Source: Sphingomonadaceae bacterium (GTDB lineage Bacteria; Pseudomonadota; Alphaproteobacteria; Sphingomonadales; Sphingomonadaceae). Taken from it: a DNA stretch of 64,000 nt. The translations under genes and the position numbers were made by a program. Below are positions 8,577-17,292 of the stretch, piece after piece; positions within the stretch are counted from its first letter, which is position 1, and every line of letters begins with the position of its first letter. The notes under the pieces were generated by a model that was not told where the DNA came from, ran no database searches, and was given only the letters and a program-made list of their open reading frames with translations. The stretch is from assembly GCA_025056155.1 (NCBI GenBank), contig JANWWL010000004.1, positions 372,001 to 436,000 of the forward strand. The letters run 5' to 3'.

Positions 8577-10772
8577 ATGTTCCGTCTGCCCTTGCTCGCC
8601 CTGCTGTGGCTGGGAGCCGAGGCCGCGGCACAGCCCGCACCACCCCCCACGACCCCCGACGCGCCCCAAGACATCGTGGAATTCGCTGCCCAAGAGCTCA
8701 CCTACGACGAACCTGCCGACGTGGTGACGGCGACCGGCGACGTCGTGCTGCGCCGAGCCGGCCAGGAGCTCACCGCCGACCGCGTCGTGTGGGATCGGCG
8801 GGTGGGCACCGTGGTGGCGGAGGGCGCGGTGCGCCTTGCGGATGATCGAGGGCGGGTGCTGGTGGCCGACCGGCTGGAACTTTCCGCGGACCTGAAGGAC
8901 GGGGCGATCGACAACCTGCTCCTCGTGCTGGCCGACGGGGGTCGCCTGGCCGCCCGTCGGGCCGTTCGCGAAGGCGGCGCGACGGCGCTCGATCGCGCGA
9001 TTTATTCGCCCTGCGCCGTGGTCGACGAAGCCGGCTGCCCGATACGACCCTTGTGGTCGGTGCGGGCTGTGCGCGTGCGCCACGATCCCCAGAGGCGCCG
9101 GGTTTCCTACCGGGGGGCCCGCCTCGAGTTCCAGGGCATCCCCGTGCTGCAGCTGCCGGCCTTCTCCCATCCCGAATCGGGCCTACGCAACCAGTCGGGA
9201 CTTCTGGGGCCCGACTTCCGGGTTTCGCGCCAATTGGGAGCGGAGCTGGCGCTACCCTACTATTGGGCGATCGCCCCGGACCGCGATCTGACCGCCACGT
9301 TGCACCTCTATTCCCAGGAGAATCCGTTGTTGGCGGTGGAATACCGGCACCTGACGGCCCTGGGCCCCGTGCAGGCCGTCGTTCGGGGCACCTATTCCGA
9401 GACGGTGCGGATCGGCCCCAGCTTCGAGGTGGTGGGCACCGGCCGCAGCGACCTGCGCGGCATGCTCGAGAGCAACGGGCGGCTGGGGCTGGGCGCCGAT
9501 TGGGCGGCAAACTTCGCCGTGCGTCTGACCACGGATGCGAGCTTTCCCGGCCGCTACCAGTTCACCTACGACACGCGCCTGCGCACCACCGCCCTCGTCG
9601 AGCGGACGCAGGACCACCTGTGGCTGGGGGTGCGCGGCTGGTATTTTCAGGACCTGACGCCGGCGCTCGACCCAGCGCGAATGCCCGTGGTGCTGCCGCT
9701 CGTCGACCTGCTGTGGCGGCCGGCGGCGCGCCCGCTCGGGGGGCGGGTGCAGGTGGCGACCAACGCCCTCAATCTGTTCCGCGCCGACGGGCAGGACATG
9801 ACCCGCCTGCTGGCCGAGGCCCGCTGGGAACGCTCGCTCTTCACCCCTCTGGGCCAGCGGGTCGGGCTTCTGGCCCTGCTGCGGTCGGACCTCTATCACG
9901 TCCGCGACAGCGCACGGGCCGACTTTCCCCTCTACGCCGGGCGCGACGGCTGGCGCGGCCGGCTCGTTCCGGCCGCGGCCATTGACGTGGAATGGCCGCT
10001 GGCCGGCCCCCTGGGGCGGGGCGTGCAGACGATCACGCCCCGCATTCGGCTGGTGGCCGCCACCGAAGGCGACCCTTCGGGCATTCCCAACGAGGACAGC
10101 CGGGCCGTCGAGCTCGACGACACCAACCTCTTCGCCTTCAGCCGCTTTCCGGGCTACGACCGGTTCGAGGGCGGGGTCCGCCTGGTGTGGGGCGTGCGCT
10201 GGGCCTGGACCCGCCCCGGACTGGCGCTGGGGGCCGAGCTGGGCCAGAGCTTCCGTCTGGCCGGCGACCCGGCCTTCGTCCCCTCGGGCACCGGGCTCGA
10301 CGACAACCGGTCCGACCTCGTGGGCCGCCTCACGCTACGGGCCGGCCGGCTGGCCACGCTCACCCAGCGGTTCCGCCTCGATCGCGACGGCCTGGCCGTG
10401 CGCCGCAGCGACCTCGACCTCGCACTGGGCACCGACCGTCATTTCGCGACCGTCGGCTACCTGCGCTACAACCGCGACGTCACCTTCGAGGACCTGCCGG
10501 ACAGCGAGGAGCTGCGCTTGGGGGCTCAGCTGGCGTTGCGCCGCTTCTGGTCGGTATTCGGCTCCACCTCGGTCGACCTGACCTCGGCCGCCGAAGATCC
10601 GTTCACCGGCCGCGACGGCTTCCAGCCGGTGCGCAGCCAGGCGGGCATCCTCTACCGCGACGAATGCCTGGAATTTCGCTTCACCTGGTGGCGCAACCAC
10701 CTGGACAGTCTGAACGCTCCCCGCGGCGACAGCGTGGGCTTCTCGCTCAAGCTGCGCAACCTGGGCCAGTGA
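8577..10772 (+). CDS. lptD: LPS-assembly protein LptD
   Basis: LptD is the outer-membrane beta-barrel that, with lipoprotein LptE, inserts lipopolysaccharide into the outer leaflet. The 731-residue protein has a signal peptide (MFRLPLLALLWLGAEAAA), an N-terminal LptA-like OstA domain (about residues 30-160, with VTATGDVVLRRAGQELTADR) and a long C-terminal barrel with the typical SGLLGPDFRVSRQLGAE stretch near residue 206. It starts at the ATG 49 bp after the DUF1134 gene. The downstream surA, lptF and lptG belong to the same outer-membrane assembly route. Confidence 0.95.
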   Translation: MFRLPLLALLWLGAEAAAQPAPPPTTPDAPQDIVEFAAQELTYDEPADVVTATGDVVLRRAGQELTADRVVWDRRVGTVVAEGAVRLADDRGRVLVADRLELSADLKDGAIDNLLLVLADGGRLAARRAVREGGATALDRAIYSPCAVVDEAGCPIRPLWSVRAVRVRHDPQRRRVSYRGARLEFQGIPVLQLPAFSHPESGLRNQSGLLGPDFRVSRQLGAELALPYYWAIAPDRDLTATLHLYSQENPLLAVEYRHLTALGPVQAVVRGTYSETVRIGPSFEVVGTGRSDLRGMLESNGRLGLGADWAANFAVRLTTDASFPGRYQFTYDTRLRTTALVERTQDHLWLGVRGWYFQDLTPALDPARMPVVLPLVDLLWRPAARPLGGRVQVATNALNLFRADGQDMTRLLAEARWERSLFTPLGQRVGLLALLRSDLYHVRDSARADFPLYAGRDGWRGRLVPAAAIDVEWPLAGPLGRGVQTITPRIRLVAATEGDPSGIPNEDSRAVELDDTNLFAFSRFPGYDRFEGGVRLVWGVRWAWTRPGLALGAELGQSFRLAGDPAFVPSGTGLDDNRSDLVGRLTLRAGRLATLTQRFRLDRDGLAVRRSDLDLALGTDRHFATVGYLRYNRDVTFEDLPDSEELRLGAQLALRRFWSVFGSTSVDLTSAAEDPFTGRDGFQPVRSQAGILYRDECLEFRFTWWRNHLDSLNAPRGDSVGFSLKLRNLGQ

Positions 10773-10882
10773 GCGCTCCCCAGCTGTCAGCCGAAGTTCA
10801 GCCGCCCGATGTATTCCGCCGAGGGTGGCAGGCCGGTAAGGTTGCCACGCCTGCCCTGACGGGTGGTGCTGCAGGGTCCGCC

Positions 10883-12211
10883 ATGGGGAAGGTGCCGTCG
10901 ATCGTTCGCGCCGCGATGGGCGCGGCCGTGCTGCTGGTTGGCGCGTGGGGACCGACGTGGGCCCAGCGTTCCGCGGGGCCGTTCGGGGATTTCGGCGAAC
11001 TTACGGTAATCGGCCGGGCGGAGCCCAACGTCCGCAAGGCGACCGCCATCGTGAACGGCGACATCATCACCGACACCGACGTCGACCAGCGCTTGGCCCT
11101 CGTGCTGGCGGCCAACCGGAACCGGGTGTCCGAGGAGGAGCGGGAGATCCTCCGCCTGCAGGTGCTGCGCAATCTGATCGACGAAAAGCTGCAGATCCAG
11201 GAAGCCGCCGCGCACGACATCCGCATCCCCGACGCCGAGGTGGACGAGGCCTACGCCCGGGTCGCGCGCAACTTCCGGCAGACGCCCGAACAGTTCTCCG
11301 AGTTCCTGCGCCAGGCCGGGTCGTCGCCCGCCTCGCTCAAACACCAGATCCGCAGCGAGCTCGCCTGGTCGCGCCTGTTGCGCAAGCGCGTGGAACCCTT
11401 CGTCGCCGTAGGCGACGACGAGGTCCGGGCGATCCTCGCCCGCCTGGAACAGGCGAAGGGCCGCGAAGAGGTGCGGGTGGGCGAGATCTTCCTGTCGGCC
11501 ACGCCCGAGACGATGGACCGGGTGATGGCCGACGCCCGGCGCATCGTCGAGGCGATCCGCGCCGGGGCGAGTTTCGTCGCCTACGCCCGGCAGTTCTCCG
11601 AGGCGTCGACCGCGGCCGTGGGCGGCGATCTGGGCTGGGTGCTGCCCGACCAGCTGAGCCCCGAGGTGGCCGCCGTCGTGCGCACCATGGCCCGCGGCAC
11701 CGTCTCGGATCCCATTCCCGTGCCCGGGGGCGTCGAGATCGTGGCGGTGATCGACCGGCGCCAGGTCTTGACGGCCAATCCGGCCGATGCGCTCGTGTCC
11801 CTGAAGCAGATCACGGTCCCCGTGCCACCCGGCATGACCGAGGCGGAAGCCCGGAAGCTGGCCCAACGCATGCAAGACGCCACGCGCGACATGGGGGGCT
11901 GCGGGCGCGCGGAGGAGGTGGCGGCGAGCTTGGGCGGTGAGGTCGTGGCGAACGACGGCATCCGCCTGGGCGACCTGCCGGCCCCCCTGCAGGAGATCGT
12001 GGCGCGGCTGCCTGTGGGCGGGGCGACCCCGGCCTTCGGCTCGCAGCGCGATGGTCTACGGCTCCTCATCCTCTGCGGCCGCGACGATCCGCCCGCCGGT
12101 GGTCCCTCGTTCGACGCGATCTACGCCCAGCTGGCCGACGAACGCGTCAACAGCGCGGCCCGCCGTTATCTTCGGGACCTGCGGCGTGATGCGGTCATCG
12201 ACTATCGTTGA
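10883..12211 (+). CDS. surA: SurA-like periplasmic peptidyl-prolyl isomerase/chaperone
   Basis: SurA escorts unfolded outer-membrane proteins such as LptD through the periplasm. The 442-residue product has a signal peptide (to about residue 30, ending in TWA), an N-terminal chaperone domain with the typical IVNGDIITDTDVDQR and QVLRNLIDEKLQIQEA stretches, and a parvulin domain around residues 190-290 (VRVGEIFLS and FSEASTAAVGGDLGWV). The second parvulin module appears reduced, as is common in alphaproteobacteria. The position directly behind lptD is the classic surA setting. Its 3' end overlaps pdxA by 23 bp. Confidence 0.92.
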   Translation: MGKVPSIVRAAMGAAVLLVGAWGPTWAQRSAGPFGDFGELTVIGRAEPNVRKATAIVNGDIITDTDVDQRLALVLAANRNRVSEEEREILRLQVLRNLIDEKLQIQEAAAHDIRIPDAEVDEAYARVARNFRQTPEQFSEFLRQAGSSPASLKHQIRSELAWSRLLRKRVEPFVAVGDDEVRAILARLEQAKGREEVRVGEIFLSATPETMDRVMADARRIVEAIRAGASFVAYARQFSEASTAAVGGDLGWVLPDQLSPEVAAVVRTMARGTVSDPIPVPGGVEIVAVIDRRQVLTANPADALVSLKQITVPVPPGMTEAEARKLAQRMQDATRDMGGCGRAEEVAASLGGEVVANDGIRLGDLPAPLQEIVARLPVGGATPAFGSQRDGLRLLILCGRDDPPAGGPSFDAIYAQLADERVNSAARRYLRDLRRDAVIDYR

Positions 12212-13232
12212 GGACCCCGGCGCGGCCGGGGGGCCCGGAATCGGCCCGGGGCCGTTGGCGGTTACCATGGGCGATCCGGCCGGCATCGGCCCCGAGGTGG
12301 TCGCAAAGGCCTGGGCGGTGCGGACGGCCCATGGCCTCGATCCCTTCTTCGCCATCGGCAGCCGGCGAGCGCTGGCCGCGGTCTTTTCCGGCCCCGTCGA
12401 GACCATCGCCCACCCAGAGGCGGCGGCCGAGGTCTTCCCCCGAGCCCTGCCGCTTCTGCCCGTCGAGGATCCCGAACCCTTCGCCCCCGGCGTACCCGGC
12501 GCCGATTGCGCCCGCACCGCCCTCGATTCGCTGGAGCTCGGCGTGGGCCTGGTGCGGGCCGGGGCCGCCGCCGGCCTGGTGACGGGGCCCGTCGCCAAGG
12601 GCGAGCTCCGGGCGATCGGCTTCGTCCACCCGGGGCAGACGGAGTTCGTGGCCGAGCGCTGCGGCGTGGCGGCCGGTGCGGTCGCCATGATGATGGTGGG
12701 TCCCGACCTGAAGACCGTGCCGGTCACCATCCATCTTCCCTTGAGCGAGGTGCCCCGCACCCTCACGGTGGAGCTGGTGCTGGCCCGCGCGCGCACCACC
12801 GTGAAGGGCCTGCAGCGCGACTTCGGCCTCCCCGCCCCTCGGCTTGCCGTCGCGGGGCTCAACCCCCACGCTGGGGAGGGCGGCATGATGGGCCGCGAGG
12901 AGGCGGAGGTCATCGTTCCCGCCATCGAGGCGCTGCGGGCGGAAGGAATCGAGGTCACGGGTCCCCACAGCGCCGACGCCCTGTTCCACGCCGCCGCCCG
13001 GGCCGGCTACGACGCGGCCCTGTGCATGTACCACGACCAGGCCCTCATCCCCGTGAAGACGCTCTACTTCGACGAAGGGGTGAACATGACCCTAGGGCTG
13101 CCCATCCTGCGCACTTCGCCCGATCATGGCACGGCCTTCGGCATCGCCGGGCGCGGCGTGGCGAGCCCGCGCTCGATGATCGCGGCCATCCGCCTGGCCG
13201 GCCAGTGCGCCCGGGCTCGCGCGGCCGGCTGA
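12189..13232 (+). CDS. pdxA: 4-hydroxythreonine-4-phosphate dehydrogenase
   Basis: PdxA oxidises 4-phosphohydroxy-L-threonine with NAD(P) in the DXP-dependent route to pyridoxal 5'-phosphate. The 347-residue protein has the family start AVTMGDPAGIGPE, the TGPVAKG motif, the metal-binding AGLNPHAGEGG and MYHDQALIPVK segments, and the closing SPDHGTAFGIAGRG. Metal ligands (His of HPGQTEF, His of AGLNPHAGE and His of YHDQ) are all present. The ATG lies inside the end of surA. The surA-pdxA-rsmA order is widespread in proteobacteria. Confidence 0.95.
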   Translation: MRSSTIVEDPGAAGGPGIGPGPLAVTMGDPAGIGPEVVAKAWAVRTAHGLDPFFAIGSRRALAAVFSGPVETIAHPEAAAEVFPRALPLLPVEDPEPFAPGVPGADCARTALDSLELGVGLVRAGAAAGLVTGPVAKGELRAIGFVHPGQTEFVAERCGVAAGAVAMMMVGPDLKTVPVTIHLPLSEVPRTLTVELVLARARTTVKGLQRDFGLPAPRLAVAGLNPHAGEGGMMGREEAEVIVPAIEALRAEGIEVTGPHSADALFHAAARAGYDAALCMYHDQALIPVKTLYFDEGVNMTLGLPILRTSPDHGTAFGIAGRGVASPRSMIAAIRLAGQCARARAAG

Positions 13233-13239
13233 CGCGACC

Positions 13240-14070
13240 GTGATCGCGGCCGACCTCGACTCGCTTCCCCCCTTGCGCGAGGTCATTCGGGCGGCCGGCC
13301 TGTCGGCCCGCCGCCACTTGGGGCAGAACTTCCTGCTCGACCTCAACCTTCTGGACCGGATCGCGCGCCTCGTGCCGCTGCGCCCGGGCGACACGGTCTA
13401 CGAGGTGGGACCTGGCCCCGGCGGCCTCACGCGGGCGCTCCTCAAGGCGGGGGCGAGGGTCGTGGCGGTCGAACGCGATCCCCGGGCGATCGCTGCGCTT
13501 TCGGGGCTTGCGGCGGCGGCCGGTCCGCGCCTCGAGCTCATCGAGGGCGATGCCCTGGCGCTCGACGCGGCTGCCCTGGCCGGCCCCGGCGCCCACATCG
13601 CCGCCAACCTGCCCTACCACATCGGCACCGCGCTGCTGATGGGCTGGCTGGCGGCCGAGCCCTGGCCCCCGTGGTGGCGTTCGGCCACGCTCATGTTCCA
13701 GCGCGAAGTGGCGGAACGCATCGTGGCGACGCCCGGAACGCCGGCCTACGGCCGTCTGTCGGTGCTGGCTCAGTTCCGCACCCGGGTCCGCATCCGGCTT
13801 CGCCTGCCGCCCCAGGCCTTCACGCCTGCCCCCCAGGTGGAAAGCGCGGTCGTCCAGCTGCTGCCCGTGGCGCCCGCCGCGCCCGTGCCGTTCGCCGCGC
13901 TGGCCGAAGCCACGCGCCTGGCCTTCGGCCGTCGGCGCAAGACGCTGCGCAACGCCTTGGGCCGCGCGGCCGGAGCGCTGGCGGTGGCGGGGATCGACCC
14001 CGCCCGCCGGGCCGAGACGCTGACGGTGGCGGAATTCGCCCGCCTGGCCCAGGCGCTGGCCACCGGCTGA
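13240..14070 (+). CDS. rsmA: 16S rRNA (adenine1518/1519-N6)-dimethyltransferase RsmA/KsgA
   Basis: RsmA dimethylates two adjacent adenines in the 3'-terminal hairpin of 16S rRNA late in small-subunit assembly. The 276-residue protein shows GQNFLLDLNLLDRI, the SAM-binding EVGPGPGGLTRALL, the acidic VERDPRAIAAL and the catalytic NLPYHIGTALL (N6-adenine NLPY motif). The family C-terminal FGRRRKTLRNAL is also present. It uses a GTG start 7 bp after the pdxA stop. Confidence 0.95.
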   Translation: MIAADLDSLPPLREVIRAAGLSARRHLGQNFLLDLNLLDRIARLVPLRPGDTVYEVGPGPGGLTRALLKAGARVVAVERDPRAIAALSGLAAAAGPRLELIEGDALALDAAALAGPGAHIAANLPYHIGTALLMGWLAAEPWPPWWRSATLMFQREVAERIVATPGTPAYGRLSVLAQFRTRVRIRLRLPPQAFTPAPQVESAVVQLLPVAPAAPVPFAALAEATRLAFGRRRKTLRNALGRAAGALAVAGIDPARRAETLTVAEFARLAQALATG

Positions 14071-14108
14071 AGCTTCCGGCCGGGTGCGGGCGCTGCTAGG
14101 CGCGGCCG

Positions 14109-15317
14109 GTGCGGCTACCCCTCCTCGACCGCTATCTCTTTCGCCTCACGATCGTGCCGCTGTTCGGCACGCTGGTCCTGGCGGCGATGCTGCTCCTCAT
14201 CGAGAAGATGCTGAGCTTGTTCGACTTCGTCATCAACGAGGGCGGGCCGGTCTCGGTCGTCTGGCGAATGCTGGGCAACCTGCTGCCGGAGTATCTGGGG
14301 CTCGGCATTCCCATCGGCGTGATGCTGGGCGTCCTGCTCGCGTTCCGGCGGCTCGCCCTGTCCTCCGAGCTCGATGCGATGCGCGCGGTGGGCCTGTCCT
14401 TCGGGCGGATGCTGCGCGTGCCGCTGCTGATCGCCACGGCTTTCGCCGTGGTGAACTTCGGGATCGTGGGCTTCCTCCAGCCCTTTTCGCGCTACAACTA
14501 CGAGGAGCTTCGGTACGAATTGCGCTCCGGCGCGCTGGGGGCCAGCATCCGGGTGGGCGAGTTCGCCCGCTTCGGCGATCGGATGACGCTAAGGGTGGAG
14601 GAGAGCCTCGACGGCGGCCGCGACCTGCGGGGCATCTTCCTCCGCACGGCCGACGACCGCGGGCGTTCGCTGGCCGTCTCGGCCGCCTCCGGCCGGTTCC
14701 TGCGCACCGACGATCCCGACACCATCATCCTCAGGGTCGCGCACGGCACGCTGGTCCACGACGGACCGGGCCTCGTCGCACCCCGTGTGCTGACCTTCGA
14801 GCAGCACGACATCCCCATTCCCCTGCCGCCGGTCGACCGCTTCCGGGCGCGGGGCGACGGCACGCTCGAGATGTCGATCCCGGAACTTCTGGAGGCCGCC
14901 TATGGCCCCGATGCCCAAGGGCCGCCCGCGGCCTCGGCGGCCGCCACGCTCCATCGCCGGCTCGTCCAATGCGTGGTCGTGTTCGTGGTGCCGTTCCTGG
15001 CGATGGCCCTGGGGGTGCCGCCCAAGCGCTCCACCTCGTCGCTCGGCGTGTTCCTCTCGGTCATCCTGCTCGTCACCTATCACAAGATCACCGAATATGG
15101 CGAACGGATGGGGGCCATCGGCCGGGTGGATCCGGTGCTCGCCCAATGGCTGCCCTTCGCCCTGTTCGTGGGGCTGTGCGGCTGGCTCTACCACGTGCTC
15201 GCCCACCGGCCAGGCGGGCAGCCTATCGGTGCGCTGGAACGCGCGCTCGCCCGGGCGGGGCGCGTCCTGGCCCGGCTGGCCCGGCGCCCGCTCCCGGCCC
15301 GCCTGGCCCGCGCCTGA
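14109..15317 (+). CDS. lptF: LPS export permease LptF
   Basis: LptF is one half of the inner-membrane LptB2FG transporter that extracts lipopolysaccharide and passes it to LptC. The 402-residue protein has three N-terminal membrane helices (about 10-35, 55-80 and 98-120), a periplasmic beta-jellyroll (about 130-280) and three C-terminal helices, which is the YjgP/YjgQ layout. The coupling-helix region SSELDAMRAVGLSF (about 85-100) is conserved for contact with LptB. It uses a GTG start and is followed 6 bp later by lptG, so the two are surely co-transcribed. Confidence 0.92.
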   Translation: MRLPLLDRYLFRLTIVPLFGTLVLAAMLLLIEKMLSLFDFVINEGGPVSVVWRMLGNLLPEYLGLGIPIGVMLGVLLAFRRLALSSELDAMRAVGLSFGRMLRVPLLIATAFAVVNFGIVGFLQPFSRYNYEELRYELRSGALGASIRVGEFARFGDRMTLRVEESLDGGRDLRGIFLRTADDRGRSLAVSAASGRFLRTDDPDTIILRVAHGTLVHDGPGLVAPRVLTFEQHDIPIPLPPVDRFRARGDGTLEMSIPELLEAAYGPDAQGPPAASAAATLHRRLVQCVVVFVVPFLAMALGVPPKRSTSSLGVFLSVILLVTYHKITEYGERMGAIGRVDPVLAQWLPFALFVGLCGWLYHVLAHRPGGQPIGALERALARAGRVLARLARRPLPARLARA

Positions 15318-15323
15318 CGGGCC

Positions 15324-16415
15324 GTGTCCCGCCGCTGGTTCCCGTCGGCCACTATCGCCCGCTACGTGGCGCGCTTGTTCCTGTGGCGCACGGCGGGCTT
15401 CCTCGTGGGGCTGGTGGGCATCCTCCTCACCCTCGACTTGCTGGGCGAATCGGGGCGGATCCTGGCGGTCCCCGGTAACGGCGAGGCCGAACTGTGGCGC
15501 TATGCACTGCTGCGCGCGCCCCAGCTGGTGGCCCTGTTCCTTCCCTTCTCGGTGCTGCTGGCCGCCCTCCTCACCTTCCTCACCCTGAACCAGCACGGCG
15601 AGACGGTCATCTTCCGGGCGACGGGTCTGTCGGCCCACCAGATCCTGGGGCCGATGGTGCTGGCCGGGCTCGTGGTGGCGGGCCTCAATTTCCTGTTCAA
15701 CGAGCTCGTGCTGGTGCGCGTGCGGGCCGAGTTCGACCGCTGGAAGGCGGCCGGCTACGCCCCCATCCCGCCCGATCGCCAGGCCCAGGCCGTTTGGGTG
15801 CGCAGCGGCACCGACCTCATCCTGGCCGGAAGCGTCGATGGCACCGGCTTGGCGACCCGTCTGTCCGACGTGACGGTGTTCGTGCGCGCGGAAGGCCGGT
15901 TGGCGCGCGTGATCCGGGCCGCCCAGGCCACGCCGGGGCCCGGCGGCTGGCGCCTGCACCAGGTGCGCCTGCTGGACGTCGCGACCGGGCGGGAGCGACG
16001 GCAGGAGGTGCTCGAGCTTCGGTCGAGGGCTGGCCCCGAGCAGTTCACCACGCGCGAGGTCCGGCCCGAGACGACCCCGTTCTGGCGCCTCTGGCCGGCC
16101 ATCCGCGCCCTCAAGGCGGCCGGGCGGCCCACCGACGAGCTCGAGGCCGGTCTGCACCACAAGATTTCGGGCCCCCTCTCGTCGGCCCTGATGCCGCTGC
16201 TGGCCGCCGTGGCGGGGTTTGGCCTCGCCCGCTCGGGCCGGTTGTTCCTGCGGGCGGTCGTGGGGCTCGCCATGGGCTTCGCCTTCTTCGTGGCCGACAA
16301 TTTCGCCATGGCGATGGCCGGGTTCGGCAACCTGCCGCCGGCGCTGGCGGCCTGGGCGCCGCTCCTCCTGTTCCTTCTCATCGGCGAGACGGTGCTGCTG
16401 CGCAGCGAGGAATGA
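15324..16415 (+). CDS. lptG: LPS export permease LptG
   Basis: LptG pairs with LptF in the LPS-extracting ABC transporter. The 363-residue protein has the same YjgP/YjgQ plan: helices near residues 15-35, 50-80 and 100-125, a periplasmic jellyroll and three terminal helices. The coupling segment NQHGETVIFRATGLSAHQI (about 90-108) differs from that of LptF and is typical of LptG. The GTG start at 15324 lies close behind lptF. In this genome lptFG follow rsmA at the end of the lptD-surA-pdxA-rsmA run. Confidence 0.92.
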   Translation: MSRRWFPSATIARYVARLFLWRTAGFLVGLVGILLTLDLLGESGRILAVPGNGEAELWRYALLRAPQLVALFLPFSVLLAALLTFLTLNQHGETVIFRATGLSAHQILGPMVLAGLVVAGLNFLFNELVLVRVRAEFDRWKAAGYAPIPPDRQAQAVWVRSGTDLILAGSVDGTGLATRLSDVTVFVRAEGRLARVIRAAQATPGPGGWRLHQVRLLDVATGRERRQEVLELRSRAGPEQFTTREVRPETTPFWRLWPAIRALKAAGRPTDELEAGLHHKISGPLSSALMPLLAAVAGFGLARSGRLFLRAVVGLAMGFAFFVADNFAMAMAGFGNLPPALAAWAPLLLFLLIGETVLLRSEE

Positions 16416-16515
16416 CCTTCCGTCCCCGAAAATGCCGCATTTGCCGGCAAGGCCGCCACCACCATATCACCGCCGCCGGCCGGCCGGCCGGATCGGGAAT
16501 GCGGGAGCTTGGCGC

Positions 16516-17292
16516 GTGAACCTCTTCCTGCGTCGCTCGGGGATCTGGAGCCGGGCCCACTACCTCGACCGGATGACGTTCGGGGAACTCGTGGCGGCCT
16601 TCTTCCAACATTATGCGATCCAGGCCTATCTCGTGCTGGCGGCGGCCGCGCTGCTGGCTGCCTGGCGGTGGCAACCGCCGAGCCTTGCGGGCGGACTCGC
16701 CTCGGCCGCGGCGGCCGTGCTCGTCTACCCGCTGGTGTGGTACCTGCTCCACCGGTTCGTGCTGCACGGCACCTGGATGTGGCGGGTTCCCTTCCTCGCG
16801 CGCACCTGGAAGCGCATCCACTACGACCACCACCAGGACCCCAACCATCTCGAGGTGCTGTTCGGCGCGCTGCACACCACGCTGCCGGCGATCGCGATCG
16901 CCACCCTGCCCGTGGGTTGGCTGATCGACGGGGCGGGGGGGGGGCTGGTCGCGCTGGCGGCGGGGCTGCTCACCACGTGCGTCTATGAATTCGTGCACTG
17001 CGTGCAGCACCTGGGCTACAAGCCGCGCAACCGCTTCCTGGCCGAGCTCAAGAAGCGCCACATGGCGCATCATTTCCACGATGAGACGGGCAATTTCGGG
17101 ATCGTGAGCTTTTGGCCCGATCGCCTGTTCGGGACCTTCTATGAACGGGAGGACCGGCCCCGGAAGTCGCCCACCGTGTTCAACCTCGGCTACACCGAAG
17201 AGGTCGCCCAACGCTATCCGTGGGTCGCGCGGCTGTCCGGCGGGGTGGTGAGCGGCCATCCACGGCGGCGGCCTGCGCGCGAGCGGGCTTGA
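16516..17292 (+). CDS. Fatty acid hydroxylase/sterol desaturase superfamily membrane protein
   Basis: The 258-residue protein is an integral-membrane di-iron oxygenase with helices around residues 35-50, 58-78 and 120-150. The histidine boxes are in place: HRFVLH (79-84), HYDHH (102-106), HCVQHLGY and HMAHH. These ligands coordinate the two irons that activate oxygen for C-H hydroxylation or desaturation of lipids. I used the GTG start at 16516. Its stop overlaps the TTG start of the GNAT-like gene (TTGA), so the two are coupled. Because the genome also encodes sphingolipid synthesis (59-61.5 kb), a ceramide or fatty-acid hydroxylase role is plausible but is inference. Confidence 0.82.
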   Translation: MNLFLRRSGIWSRAHYLDRMTFGELVAAFFQHYAIQAYLVLAAAALLAAWRWQPPSLAGGLASAAAAVLVYPLVWYLLHRFVLHGTWMWRVPFLARTWKRIHYDHHQDPNHLEVLFGALHTTLPAIAIATLPVGWLIDGAGGGLVALAAGLLTTCVYEFVHCVQHLGYKPRNRFLAELKKRHMAHHFHDETGNFGIVSFWPDRLFGTFYEREDRPRKSPTVFNLGYTEEVAQRYPWVARLSGGVVSGHPRRRPARERA

